A DNA stretch of 53,914 nt from assembly GCA_019753155.1 (NCBI GenBank), contig JAIELG010000034.1:1-53914 (forward strand), written 5' to 3'. The translations under genes and the position numbers were made by a program. The stretch comes from Burkholderiales bacterium (GTDB lineage Bacteria > Pseudomonadota > Gammaproteobacteria > Burkholderiales > JABEVD01). Shown here piece after piece: positions 1-8,633 of the stretch (its first letter is position 1; every line of letters begins with the position of its first letter). Below the pieces are notes generated by a model. That model made no database searches. It had not been told where the DNA came from and was given only the letters and a program-made list of their open reading frames with translations.

Positions 1-336
1 ATTGCCATCACTCCGTTTCACAATGCCGCTATTTTACCAAATCAAGTGAATGCCCGGGTTTTTCAGCAGCCTGCTAAATGCATTGCCTCGCGCGTGCCAG
101 TGCAATTTGATCCCACGGACACATGATGCCCTGACCATGAAGGCTGTACAGTTGGTTTTTCTGCCGCATCATGCTCCCCCTTGCTTTCTTGTGTGAATTG
201 GCAACCCCTTCGAAACTCGCATGCCAATTCCGCTGTGGGGAGACCATGCGAACGGCAGGTTATGGCATAAAGCACCCGGCCAGAAGATTAGGGCCGATTC
301 TTCCTGCTGGCCTGGAATCCATGGCTGACCTGAGAT
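1..336. other. Non-coding left edge
   Basis: I see no convincing gene here. On the minus strand an extended -10 element (TGGTAAAAT, about positions 37-45) is followed by GGAG and an ATG at positions 8-6, so a gene reading leftwards may begin at the very edge, but only two codons are visible. A perfect 9-base inverted repeat (195-203 against 222-230) lies in the gap with an 18-base spacer. It has no T-run and no clear role. The short open frames on either strand have no recognisable content. Confidence 0.35.
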
Positions 337-1962
337 TTAAATCAACTCGGGAACCATTTGAATCGCGCCGCAGGGGCATTCGGAAGCGCAAAGCCCGCAG
401 CCCTTGCAGAAATCGTAATTGAATCTGAAGCGCATTCCCGGCCCCAGCTTGATGACGGCATTGTCCGGGCAGACGCCGTAGCAGTTGTCGCATTCGAAGC
501 AGTTGCCACAGGATAGGCAGCGCCTCGCCTCGAACAGGGCATTTTCCTCCGACAGTCCCCTGACCACCTCGTCGAATGTGGATTGGCGTCTTGCGAGATC
601 GAGTTCCGGCTGGACGCGCTTGTGCGCATCGCTGTAGTACCAGGTGTTGAGCTTGTCGTAGCCCGCGATTTCGCGCTCTTTTATGGGAACAGGCGCTTCG
701 TTCCTGAGCCACGCATCGATGTTTCTCGCCGCTTTTTTCCCATGCCCCACGGCGAAAGTGACCGTGCGCTCCGATGGAACCATGTCTCCCCCGGCGAAAA
801 TGCCGGGGTGGTTCGTCATCATCGATGCATCGACCCTGACCATGCCGTTCTCGATTTCGAGATCGGGAACGTTTTTCAGGAGCCCAAGATCGGCTTCCTG
901 TCCCAGGGCGAGCACCAGGGCGTCCGCCTCGATTGTTTCGAATTCCCCGGTCGGTCTCGGAAAGCCTGTTGCGTCGAGTTCCATTTTCTCGACGGTGATG
1001 GCCCCCTCGTCCACGGCTTTCACCGTGTTGAGCCATTTGACCAGAATGCCCTCATCCAGCGCTTCCTGCAATTCGGATTCGTGCGCGGGCATCTCCTTGC
1101 GCGTGCGGCGGTAAATGATGAGGGATTCGGTGGCGCCCAGGCGTTTTGCAGTCCTGGCAACGTCTATCGCAGTGTTCCCGCCGCCGTAGACGGCAACGCG
1201 CCTGCCCAGCATCGGAGGGGTGCCTTGTTCCATGTCGCGCAGCACGGTCACGGCATCGAGTACATGGGCGGCATCTCCCGCGGGGATGTAGGCCCGCTTC
1301 GCAAGATGCGCGCCCACAGCGAGGAAGGCCGCATCGAAGTCGCCGCTATACATGACCTCCATGATGTCGTCGACTTTCGCATCCAGCCGGATTTCGACCC
1401 CCATTTTTTCTATTCTCGAGATTTCCGCATCCAGCACACTCCTGGGCAGGCGGTATTTCGGAATGCCGTAGCGCATCATGCCTCCAGCCGATTTTCCTGC
1501 CTCCATGATGACGCTCTGGTGCCCCATGAGCGAGAGGTGGTAGGCGCAGGAAAGGCCGGAAGGGCCTGCTCCCACGACCAGAATGCGCCTGCCGCTGGGA
1601 ACGGCGGCTTTTTCAGGCCGCCAGCCTTGCCTGATGGCTTCGTCCCCGAGGAAGCGCTCCACGGCATGGATGCCGACTGCTTCGTCGAGACTGCCCCGGT
1701 TGCAGGCTGCCTCGCAAGCATGGTAGCAGACCCTCCCCATGATTGCGGGAAAGGGATTGTTTTTCATCAGGGATTCCCATGCTTTTTTGTAATCTCCGCC
1801 TTCGGCATGGTAAAGCCAGCCCTGGATGTCTTCACCTGCAGGGCAGGCATGGTTGCATGGCGGGAGCCGGTCTACATAGACGGGTCTTTCCGTGCGCCAG
1901 GATCCTGTATGGTTTGCAAGGCTCGATCCGGGATCGAGGGTGATGGCGAAAGGTTTTTTCAT
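337..1962 (-). CDS. GltD-like FAD/NAD(P) oxidoreductase with C-terminal 2x[4Fe-4S] ferredoxin domain
   Basis: A 541-residue electron-transfer subunit, last gene of the 2-oxoacid:ferredoxin oxidoreductase operon. Cysteines at about 36, 40, 79, 83 and 87 match the N-terminal iron-sulfur domain of glutamate synthase small subunits. An FAD-binding GAGPSG lies at 131-136 and an NAD(P)-binding GGGNTA at 260-265. The last 60 residues hold a cysteine-rich ferredoxin segment (CxxCxxCxxC and CxxCxxCxxxC). The frame stays open upstream, but the ATG at 1962 is chosen because it overlaps the porB stop by four bases (ATGA), which signals coupling. I infer that it passes electrons between the oxidoreductase, ferredoxin and NAD(P)H, doing the job of PorD plus a ferredoxin:NAD(P) reductase. 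It is less likely to be a true glutamate synthase subunit, since no gltB is nearby. Confidence 0.85.
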   Translation of the reverse strand: MKKPFAITLDPGSSLANHTGSWRTERPVYVDRLPPCNHACPAGEDIQGWLYHAEGGDYKKAWESLMKNNPFPAIMGRVCYHACEAACNRGSLDEAVGIHAVERFLGDEAIRQGWRPEKAAVPSGRRILVVGAGPSGLSCAYHLSLMGHQSVIMEAGKSAGGMMRYGIPKYRLPRSVLDAEISRIEKMGVEIRLDAKVDDIMEVMYSGDFDAAFLAVGAHLAKRAYIPAGDAAHVLDAVTVLRDMEQGTPPMLGRRVAVYGGGNTAIDVARTAKRLGATESLIIYRRTRKEMPAHESELQEALDEGILVKWLNTVKAVDEGAITVEKMELDATGFPRPTGEFETIEADALVLALGQEADLGLLKNVPDLEIENGMVRVDASMMTNHPGIFAGGDMVPSERTVTFAVGHGKKAARNIDAWLRNEAPVPIKEREIAGYDKLNTWYYSDAHKRVQPELDLARRQSTFDEVVRGLSEENALFEARRCLSCGNCFECDNCYGVCPDNAVIKLGPGMRFRFNYDFCKGCGLCASECPCGAIQMVPELI

Positions 1963-2948
1963 TCTCCCTCCGCGAGTCCGAATTTCGCGATGTTCCTGTC
2001 GGCGATTTCCTGGATCATGGCGATCGTATCCGGAGCGCTTCCGAAAAGATGGGAAAAGCGTTTCTGCAGCTTCAGGTATTCGTCCACGGGGATTTTTTTG
2101 CGCAGGGGCAGGCTCGCGGTGATTTCTCCATGTTCGGCTTCGAAAAGGGGGAAAAGCCCGGACTCGACAGCAAGGCGGGCAACCCTGACGGTATCCGATG
2201 GGCGGGATCCCCATCCGAGCGGGCAGGGAACGTGGATGTGGATATAGCGTGCCCCGCGTATGCCCATGGCTTTGGTCACCTTGGCTTCGAGATCGTGCAG
2301 GTTCGCCACGGATGCTGTCGCGACATAGGGGATATGATGCGCCATGGCGATGAGCGGCAGATTCTTGCCTTTCCCGAAATCATTGCCCGGATGCATTCCG
2401 AGTGCAGGGGTTGTTGCGGTGCGCGCCGCAGGCGGGGTCGCGGATGAACGCTGTACCCCCGTGTTCATGTAGGCTTCGTTGTCGTAGCAGATGTAGAGCA
2501 CATCGTCGTTGCGCTCGAACATCCCCGAGAGGCAGGCGAATCCGATATCCATCGTGCCCCCGTCCCCACCCTGGGCGATCACCCTGACATCGTTTTTCCC
2601 CTTGACTCTCATTGCGGCAGCAATGCCCGTGGCGACCGATGCGGCATTTGCGAACAGGGAATGCATCCACGGAATCTGCCAGGAGGTTTCGGGATAGGGG
2701 GTGGAAAAAACTTCGAGACAGCCCGTCGCATTGGCGGCGATCACCCTGTTCTGGGTTGCCCGCATGGCGGCATCTATGGCATAGCGCGCGCCCAGGGCTT
2801 CCCCGCAGCCCTGGCATGCCCTGTGGCCGGAATTGAGGGAATTGGTTCTTTGCCTGTTGGACTGGACCGTGCGCATGGATTCGTCGAGCAGACGGTTGCC
2901 CACGGTGAACGTGCCGGTCTGGTAGAACTTGACGCTCTGCAGGGTCAT
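1959..2948 (-). CDS. porB: 2-oxoacid:ferredoxin oxidoreductase, beta subunit
   Basis: This 329-residue protein binds thiamine diphosphate and one [4Fe-4S] cluster and, with the alpha and gamma subunits, decarboxylates a 2-oxoacid (probably pyruvate) to the acyl-CoA while reducing ferredoxin. The TPP motif is visible as GDGGT at 128-132 continuing to DNEAYMNTG at 156-164. Cysteines 45, 48, 77 and 242 have the spacing of the PorB cluster ligands. It lies 8 bases downstream of porA and overlaps the following flavoprotein gene by four bases. The substrate cannot be fixed from sequence alone; 2-oxoglutarate or a branched-chain 2-oxoacid is possible. Confidence 0.88.
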   Translation of the reverse strand: MTLQSVKFYQTGTFTVGNRLLDESMRTVQSNRQRTNSLNSGHRACQGCGEALGARYAIDAAMRATQNRVIAANATGCLEVFSTPYPETSWQIPWMHSLFANAASVATGIAAAMRVKGKNDVRVIAQGGDGGTMDIGFACLSGMFERNDDVLYICYDNEAYMNTGVQRSSATPPAARTATTPALGMHPGNDFGKGKNLPLIAMAHHIPYVATASVANLHDLEAKVTKAMGIRGARYIHIHVPCPLGWGSRPSDTVRVARLAVESGLFPLFEAEHGEITASLPLRKKIPVDEYLKLQKRFSHLFGSAPDTIAMIQEIADRNIAKFGLAEGE

Positions 2949-2956
2949 GACTCCTC

Positions 2957-4210
2957 CTATGCTATTTTCGAGCAGACTGTGCCTATGGATTTGAGCAGGT
3001 TTTCGGCGATGGGGCCGGAGCGGCGAATTTCCTTCTCGCGTTCGATCTGGCGGTCGATGAGTTCCATGTCGAGATCGAGGAAATTCAGCAATTCGAGTTC
3101 ATCCCGCTCCGCTCTGAGAAATAAATCCCGCAGGGATTTTTTGGTGATCGCCCGTCCCCCGAGTCCGGCGATGACGGTATGCCCCTTGAGCGCTATTCCG
3201 CTCAGGGATTTACGCACTCCATCTGACAGGGGGCCGCCGAGTCCGACCGAGAGCGACTTTTCGAGCACGACGACGCGCCTGGCGTTTTCCAGGGCGCTTC
3301 TCACCGCTTTCAGGGGGAAAGGTCTGAATGACGTGATCGAAAGGCTGCCTATGGCATGCCCTTCCTCGCGCATGTCATCCACGACATCCTTGATGGTGCC
3401 GTTGACTGAGCCGAGCGCGACGATGATGGTTTCGGCATGCTCGATGCGGTAGGGTTTGACGAGTCCGCCTGAATTTCGTCCGAAGCGCTCGGCAAATTCC
3501 TGCGCGATTTCAGGAATCAGATCGAGCGCGCGCGATTGCTTGTGGTGCTGGAGGTAGCGCACTTCCATGAATGCTTCCGGACCCACCATGGCGCCGATCG
3601 AGACGGGGTCGTCGCAATCGAGCGCCTGGACGGGTTCGAAAGGGGGCAGGAAAGCGTCTACATCGCCCTGCTGCGGCATCTCGACGCGCTCATAGGCATG
3701 GGTCAGGATGAAGCCGTCCACGCAAACCATCACGGGGCAGGAAAGCGCTTCGCCCAGCCTGAAAGCCTGGATGTGCAGATCCAGCGCTTCCTGGTTGGTT
3801 TCCGCGTACAACTGGATCCAGCCGGCGTCGCGCATCGACATGCTGTCCGAATGGTCGTTCCAGATGTTGATGGGCGCGCCTATCGCGCGGTTGCCTATGG
3901 TCATGACGATGGGAAGCCCGAGTCCCGCGGCATTGTAGACGGCCTCCGCCATGTAGAGGAGGCCCTGGCTTGCCGTTGCGGTATAGCTCCTCGCTCCTGC
4001 GGCAGATGCGCCTATGGCTACCGAAAGCGCGGCGAATTCGGATTCGACGTTGATGTATTCGCAATGGCCGAGTTCTCCGCTTTTCACCATTTCACCCAGG
4101 GCTTCGACGATGTGGGTCTGGGGCGTGATGGGGTAGGCGCAGATCACTTCAGGCCGGCAAAGCGATATGGCTTGCGCCATCGCGCGGGAGCCTTCAAGCT
4201 GCAGCAGCAT
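2957..4210 (-). CDS. porA: 2-oxoacid:ferredoxin oxidoreductase, alpha subunit
   Basis: A 417-residue alpha subunit carrying the pyrimidine-binding half of the TPP site. The N-terminal block (EGSRAMAQAISLCRPEVICA, then YPITPQT) is typical of PorA and KorA. It is the usual length for a stand-alone alpha chain and has no fused gamma domain, which agrees with the separate porG gene. The ATG at 4210 overlaps the end of porG by 17 bases, so the two are translationally linked. It acts in the cytoplasm with porB and porG. Confidence 0.88.
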   Translation of the reverse strand: MLLQLEGSRAMAQAISLCRPEVICAYPITPQTHIVEALGEMVKSGELGHCEYINVESEFAALSVAIGASAAGARSYTATASQGLLYMAEAVYNAAGLGLPIVMTIGNRAIGAPINIWNDHSDSMSMRDAGWIQLYAETNQEALDLHIQAFRLGEALSCPVMVCVDGFILTHAYERVEMPQQGDVDAFLPPFEPVQALDCDDPVSIGAMVGPEAFMEVRYLQHHKQSRALDLIPEIAQEFAERFGRNSGGLVKPYRIEHAETIIVALGSVNGTIKDVVDDMREEGHAIGSLSITSFRPFPLKAVRSALENARRVVVLEKSLSVGLGGPLSDGVRKSLSGIALKGHTVIAGLGGRAITKKSLRDLFLRAERDELELLNFLDLDMELIDRQIEREKEIRRSGPIAENLLKSIGTVCSKIA

Positions 4211-4763
4211 GGATTGTCTCCAGTACGAAACGGTAGGCTGCGCCCGCAGCAGCCTGATTGTCCCTGCCGGTTTTTCCGGAAAATTTTTGTGCGATGGCTT
4301 CCAGCAGGGAATCGATCCCGATCTTCCCGCTCAGGGCCGAAAAACCGCCCAGAAGCGCGGAATTCGGCAGCGGGCGTCCAATGTGCCGCAGGGCAATTTC
4401 AGTCGCCGGAACGGTCATGAGCCGGGAAACGTCCGCAAGTTCGGCAAGGCCGAGCTCCATGTGGCTTTTCGTCGAATTGATGAGAATCGCCCCTGATTTC
4501 GAAAGGCCTCTGAAGAGATCGACCTGATGCAGCAGGGTGGGGTCCTGGATGATGATCGCATCGGGTTCCGTCACCGGTTCCCTCAGGCGGATTTCCCGCT
4601 CCGAAATGCGGCAGAAGGCGACAACGGGCGCTCCCATCCGTTCCGAGCCGAAGCTGGGGAAGGCCTGACTGTATCTGCCTTCGAGAAATGCAGCCACGGA
4701 GAGCAATTCAGCCCCCGTGACGACGCCTTGCCCGCCCCTGCCGTGAATCCTGACCTGGAACAC
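4194..4763 (-). CDS. porG: 2-oxoacid:ferredoxin oxidoreductase, gamma subunit
   Basis: Gamma subunit of about 189 residues. The start motif RIHGRGGQG at residues 5-13 is the family hallmark and is followed by the usual FGSERMGAPV segment. The frame could begin further upstream at 4880, but the GTG at 4763 is chosen: it follows a purine-rich GGGGAGAA at a good distance and puts the hallmark motif at the N-terminus as in relatives. First gene of the porG-porA-porB-flavoprotein operon. Confidence 0.85.
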   Translation of the reverse strand: MFQVRIHGRGGQGVVTGAELLSVAAFLEGRYSQAFPSFGSERMGAPVVAFCRISEREIRLREPVTEPDAIIIQDPTLLHQVDLFRGLSKSGAILINSTKSHMELGLAELADVSRLMTVPATEIALRHIGRPLPNSALLGGFSALSGKIGIDSLLEAIAQKFSGKTGRDNQAAAGAAYRFVLETIHAAAA

Positions 4764-4792
4764 CCGTTCTCCCCATCGAACACCTATCCAAA

Positions 4793-4822
4793 AGAATAGT
4801 TCATTTTGGAGTAAGGTGCCAA
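4793..4822 (-). promoter_or_regulatory. Possible promoter of the por operon
   Basis: Reading the minus strand, TTGGCA (4822-4817) and TATTCT (4798-4793) are separated by 18 bases in the 67-base gap between siaD and porG. This would give a transcript starting about 25-30 bases before the GTG of porG. The match is moderate, and read-through from the sia operon is equally possible. Confidence 0.35.
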
Positions 4823-4830
4823 GGGAACCC

Positions 4831-5559
4831 CTATACTCCGGAAGCTTCGACCCTGTTGCGCCCGCCGCGCTTGGCTGCATAGAGCAGTTTGTCGACGCGG
4901 TCGTAAACGTTCTTGAAAGGCTCGCCCTTCAGGCATGGGGTGAGGCCCATGCTGACGGTCACCTTCACCTCGGCATCATCCACTTCGAGGACTGCATTTT
5001 CGATGATCCTGCGCAGATTTTCCGCTATTTCCAGGCATGTCCGGGGCGCGGTGTCGTTCAGGATGATGATGAATTCCTCTCCGCCGAAGCGGCCGATCTG
5101 GTCCTTGCGCTTGATATTTTTCTCGACAAGGTCGGCTATGAGACTGAGTACCTGATCTCCGACGGCATGACCATAGTTGTCGTTCACTTTCTTGAAGTGG
5201 TCGATGTCGAACAGTACGATCACGAAATCGCACTGAGTGAGCTGTTCCTTGGCAATCTCGGTGATCGCGCCCTTGTTCAAAATGCCGGTCAGGGCATCGT
5301 GGGTGGCCTGATACTCCAGGGTTTCGGAGAGTTCCTGGAGTTTGTGTTTGGCGCTGTTGAGCTCTTTGGCCTTGCGGTCGCTTATCTTGATGAGTTGGCG
5401 GCTTGCCCTGAGCTGTTTCTCATACTCGCGCAGCAACTTCTCCAGCAGGATTCTGGCTTCGGGGGCATCCAGCCCATCGTTTTTGAGTGCGGAAGAAATA
5501 TCCCGGATAATGGATTCTTCCTCTTCGAACAAGTCGAATTCAGGCTGCTGAGATCGCAA
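4831..5559 (-). CDS. siaD: Diguanylate cyclase of the Sia module (SiaD-type)
   Basis: This 242-residue protein has an N-terminal helical, coiled-coil-like half and a C-terminal GGDEF domain with the active-site motif GGEEF, so it should make cyclic di-GMP from GTP. The position of the inhibitory RxxD site reads KRKD, so classical product inhibition may be weak. It has no membrane segment. The start at 5559 overlaps the siaC end by 20 bases. In Pseudomonas aeruginosa, unphosphorylated SiaC binds and activates SiaD, and the gene order here (siaA, siaB, siaC, siaD) is the same. I infer the same logic. Confidence 0.85.
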   Translation of the reverse strand: MRSQQPEFDLFEEEESIIRDISSALKNDGLDAPEARILLEKLLREYEKQLRASRQLIKISDRKAKELNSAKHKLQELSETLEYQATHDALTGILNKGAITEIAKEQLTQCDFVIVLFDIDHFKKVNDNYGHAVGDQVLSLIADLVEKNIKRKDQIGRFGGEEFIIILNDTAPRTCLEIAENLRRIIENAVLEVDDAEVKVTVSMGLTPCLKGEPFKNVYDRVDKLLYAAKRGGRNRVEASGV

Positions 5560-5929
5560 TGGGATTGAAGTTCAGTCGTTCATAATCGGAATGCAAATCT
5601 TCACCGAACTCCAGGATGGTGTCGTCATCCTCGTCATGATACCAGTTCAGTGTGATGCTGTTGCCTGCATGTACTGCGTCGTTCAATATTTCGAACAGCT
5701 TGAGCAGAATCTTGGTGCTGCTGCTGTTGAAATATTTCAATTCCACATTGACCTCGATGCTCTTGTGCTCGGGCGAGGAGAGATAAAGCGTCAATTGGCT
5801 CAGAACCTGATTGTAGAACGCCGCCGCATTCTCGGGGTAGGATTCGCCCTTGATGTTGAGCACATGCCTGGAGAACCTGAAATCGATTTCAGGCGACATT
5901 GCGGTGGCTGGGATATAGAAATCTTGCAT
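5540..5929 (-). CDS. siaC: SiaC-family (DUF1987) regulatory phosphoprotein
   Basis: A 129-residue protein with the DUF1987 pattern: an N-terminal strand pair, then YFNSSST at 66-72 followed by a helix, and an acidic stretch HDEDDD. In P. aeruginosa SiaC the phospho-acceptor is Thr68 in the equivalent YFN(T)SS motif; here that position is Ser69, so the acceptor is probably serine. It would be phosphorylated by SiaB, dephosphorylated by SiaA, and in the free form activate the diguanylate cyclase. It lies between siaB (16 bases upstream) and siaD (overlapping). Confidence 0.85.
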   Translation of the reverse strand: MQDFYIPATAMSPEIDFRFSRHVLNIKGESYPENAAAFYNQVLSQLTLYLSSPEHKSIEVNVELKYFNSSSTKILLKLFEILNDAVHAGNSITLNWYHDEDDDTILEFGEDLHSDYERLNFNPIAISAA

Positions 5930-5945
5930 TATTCGTTCCTTTTGT

Positions 5946-6500
5946 TCAGATGATCGCTTTCAGATAAAAGAAAGCGTTTCCATTTTCCGGCAGATTCACG
6001 AAAGAATACTCGATGGGTTGGGTGGAGTCGCGGGCCAGCGTCAGGAAGCCAAGCCCTGCGCCCTTGCTGCTCGCTTCGGTTTCGGCTCTCAGCGTTTCCT
6101 TGTATGCGGCCTTGATTTCTTCTGCGGACATCTTGCGGATCGAATCGATCTTCTCGCTCAGGTGGGGAACGGCATCCTGCGGGACAAGGTTGCCGCAGAC
6201 GACGAAATACGAGTCGCCCTGGCGTCCAAGCGTCACGGTGCCGAAGCGCATTTCATGATCGGTCGCGGTTTCATCCGTGAGATGATCCGCAGAGTAATGA
6301 ATGATGTTCTGCGCCATCTCTATGAATGTGGAAAAAACCTTGCGTGTGGTGGATCCCTTGGCAGCCTGGGATTCCAGCCTGTGCCTCACCGCATCGGCCA
6401 TCGACGCGATGATGTTCTGCGAGAAGTAGCCGCTGTAGAAAAAAAGTATTCCCTGTCTGTGCGCAGAATCCCGGAATTCGTTAAATCCTTCAAGATCCAT
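5946..6500 (-). CDS. siaB: SiaB-family protein kinase (anti-sigma-factor-like ATPase fold)
   Basis: A 184-residue protein of the SiaB family (DUF6272). The segment EMAQNIIHYS around residues 65-75 resembles the N-box of histidine-kinase-type ATPases, and a glycine-containing GAGLGFLTLARDS near the C-terminus fits the nucleotide lid. The expected role is to phosphorylate SiaC. The start at 6500 is preferred over the ATG at 6521 because AGGAGC sits at good distance before it. It follows siaA by 23 bases. Confidence 0.8.
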   Translation of the reverse strand: MDLEGFNEFRDSAHRQGILFFYSGYFSQNIIASMADAVRHRLESQAAKGSTTRKVFSTFIEMAQNIIHYSADHLTDETATDHEMRFGTVTLGRQGDSYFVVCGNLVPQDAVPHLSEKIDSIRKMSAEEIKAAYKETLRAETEASSKGAGLGFLTLARDSTQPIEYSFVNLPENGNAFFYLKAII

Positions 6501-6523
6501 CAATTTGCTCCTAATGCACATAA

Positions 6524-7795
6524 TTATATCCTGAACCCCAAAATGGTGACGTCGTCTCTTCTGAAATGCTCGCCCTGGTATGTGTAGAAAGCGTCCATGA
6601 CGATATTGCGCTGCTCGATCATGGGCAGATGCCTGCAGGATTGAAGCAACTGCCTGAGGCGTTTTTTGCCGTAAGCGATGTTCTTTTCCCCACCGATCTG
6701 ATCGATGATGCCGTCAGTCGTGATGTAGATGCAGTCGTCCTTCTTCAGCGTAATTTCCTTGTTCTCCCACACGAAATCCATGGGAGTTCCGGCGTAGCCG
6801 ACGCCCTTGCGGTCCCCGTCAAGGGTGATCAACTCATCTTCGCCCCTCTGGCTGATGAAGATGGGCATTTTCGCGCCGGCATAGGTCAAGACATTCGTTT
6901 TCATGTCGAACCAGCAGAATGCAGCGTCCATGCCGTCGTCGGATGTTGCTTCGTCGTCGGCAGTGACGGGTTCGCCTATGATGGATTCGACTTTCTCGGA
7001 CACCTGCCCCAGCGAAACCTTGACCAGCCGGTTCATCATGGAAAGCACTTCGGCCGGATTATGGCGTTTTTCGTGAGTCAGGACATGATCTAGGGTGGAA
7101 GCCATGATGAGGGTCATGAATGCGCCCGGAACGCCGTGGCCGGTGCAGTCGATGATGGCGACGAAAAATCCGTCGTCGAATTTCGAGAAATAGTAATAAT
7201 CCCCTCCGACGACATCCCTCGGCTCCCAGTGGATGAAATAGTCTTTCAGGGTCGAGGCCATGTCGTCCCGCGAGGAGCGCAGATAGGATTTCTGGATGAC
7301 GCTCGCATAACCTATGCTTTCCATCACGATATGGTTTTTCTGCGCCTGCATGTTGGAAATCACGCGCACGAGATCATGCCCCATGCCCATTCCCACGTAG
7401 CGGCCGTTTTCCACGATGATGAGGCCGTCGGTGAGCGCCTTTTTCCCGGCGTCGACAACCAGAAAGCTGAGATCCTGGATGCTCGTGCTTTGTTCGACCA
7501 CGAGCGGCGTCTTGTCCATGAATGCAATGCAGCTCTTTTTGCCGAAGATCTCGCGGTGAAAGGGGCGAGCGATGCTGTCCATGAAAATGTTGCGGTTGAT
7601 GAGGCCGATGGCATATCCTTCTTCGATGACCGGCAATCCGATGAGGTGGGGGGTTTCGGCGAAGATATGGAGGATTTCGTTGTTGGTTTCGGCCGGGGAA
7701 ACGACGGGATATTGAAGCAGGATGTCTCGGGCCGTTGGGATCGATCCGGGTTTGATCGCGGCAAGCGGCACGAATGATTGTGTTTGTGTCAGCAT
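6524..7795 (-). CDS. siaA: CBS-domain PP2C/SpoIIE phosphatase, SiaA-like
   Basis: A 423-residue protein. Residues about 25-145 look like a CBS pair (two repeats ending in IGLINRNIFMDSI and VGMGMGHDLVRVI). Residues about 180-423 form a SpoIIE/PP2C phosphatase with the metal-binding motifs VVGGDY at 195-200 and DCTGHGVPGAFMT at 216-228, and RRDDVTILG at the end. It should dephosphorylate SiaC. The characterised SiaA of P. aeruginosa is a membrane protein with a HAMP domain. This one has no membrane helix and a CBS input, so its signal is probably a soluble nucleotide. First gene of the operon. Confidence 0.82.
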   Translation of the reverse strand: MLTQTQSFVPLAAIKPGSIPTARDILLQYPVVSPAETNNEILHIFAETPHLIGLPVIEEGYAIGLINRNIFMDSIARPFHREIFGKKSCIAFMDKTPLVVEQSTSIQDLSFLVVDAGKKALTDGLIIVENGRYVGMGMGHDLVRVISNMQAQKNHIVMESIGYASVIQKSYLRSSRDDMASTLKDYFIHWEPRDVVGGDYYYFSKFDDGFFVAIIDCTGHGVPGAFMTLIMASTLDHVLTHEKRHNPAEVLSMMNRLVKVSLGQVSEKVESIIGEPVTADDEATSDDGMDAAFCWFDMKTNVLTYAGAKMPIFISQRGEDELITLDGDRKGVGYAGTPMDFVWENKEITLKKDDCIYITTDGIIDQIGGEKNIAYGKKRLRQLLQSCRHLPMIEQRNIVMDAFYTYQGEHFRRDDVTILGFRI

Positions 7796-7860
7796 CGGTG
7801 AGCCCTGAAATAGAATTCGCTATCCGAATCTACAGCAGCAATGTTATGTTTTGATTACAT

Positions 7861-8625
7861 CTAAATTATGACGGAAACAGACCCTGCGCAGACCGGACAT
7901 CCCGGATCTTTTTTCAGGGCGATTTCACGCCATTCCATCGATTCCGCGTCCAGGAGGAGCAGACGCCCGGAAAGCGTTTTGCCGAATCCGACGAGGATTT
8001 TCAGGGCTTCCTGCGCCAGGATGGAACCGACTACCCCGACCAGCGGCGCGAACACCCCCATCAATGCGCAACGCAATTCTTCGTCGACTGCATCCGCGGG
8101 AAACAGACAATTATAACATGGACTCGCATCATCACGCGCGTCGAAGACCGAAATTTGTCCATCGAAGCGAATGGCTGCGCCCGAGACGAGCGGTTTTTTC
8201 AATTCGACGCAGACCCGGTTCACCTCGTGGCGAGTCCGGAAATTGTCGCTTGCATCGATCACGATATCGGCTTTTTCGGCAAGATCGAGAAGCAGGCTGC
8301 CGCTTGCCCGAGCTGCTACGGGAAATATTTCGATTTCAGGATTGATGGCTTCCAGGGTTTTCTTTGCCGATAGAACCTTGGGCAAGCCAATCGACTCCGT
8401 GGCGTGGACGATCTGCCTTTGCAGGTTGGTGAGATCCACGCTGTCGTCGTCGCAGATCGTGACTTTGCCGACCCCGCTCGAGGCAAGATAGAGCGCGGCG
8501 GGAGAGGCGAGGCCGCCCGCGCCGATGAGAAGGACATGGGAGTTTGCGAGTTTTATCTGGCCTTCCATCCCGATCTGGGGCAGCAGGATATGGCGGCTGT
8601 AGCGCAGCAGCGAATCGTCATTCAT
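7861..8625 (-). CDS. moeB: ThiF/MoeB/HesA-family sulfur-carrier adenylyltransferase
   Basis: A 254-residue E1-like enzyme that adenylates the C-terminal glycine of a small sulfur carrier (MoaD or ThiS). Nucleotide motif GAGGLA at 35-40, arginine finger NLQRQ around 65, and zinc-binding CYNC and CPVC pairs are present. The position of the catalytic-cysteine loop reads CALMGVFAPLVGVVG. The internal ATG at 8625, 8 bases after the stop of the preceding gene, is preferred over 8652 because it gives the normal N-terminus MNDDSLLRYSRH. MoeB and ThiF cannot be separated without the partner gene. Confidence 0.85.
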   Translation of the reverse strand: MNDDSLLRYSRHILLPQIGMEGQIKLANSHVLLIGAGGLASPAALYLASSGVGKVTICDDDSVDLTNLQRQIVHATESIGLPKVLSAKKTLEAINPEIEIFPVAARASGSLLLDLAEKADIVIDASDNFRTRHEVNRVCVELKKPLVSGAAIRFDGQISVFDARDDASPCYNCLFPADAVDEELRCALMGVFAPLVGVVGSILAQEALKILVGFGKTLSGRLLLLDAESMEWREIALKKDPGCPVCAGSVSVII

Positions 8626-8633
8626 CGGGAACC

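Noticed and set aside
1..126. Plus-strand frame open from the first base to a TGA at 124
   Set aside because: Only 41 codons, no recognisable ending, and it overlaps a plausible minus-strand promoter.
195..230. 9-bp inverted repeat as terminator of the por operon
   Set aside because: It is over 100 bases beyond the stop, has an 18-base loop and no T-run.
583..2247. Long open frame antisense to the por operon
   Set aside because: It lies opposite two well-supported genes, reads as low-complexity His/Arg/Gly-rich protein, and results from the GC-biased third codon positions of the true genes.
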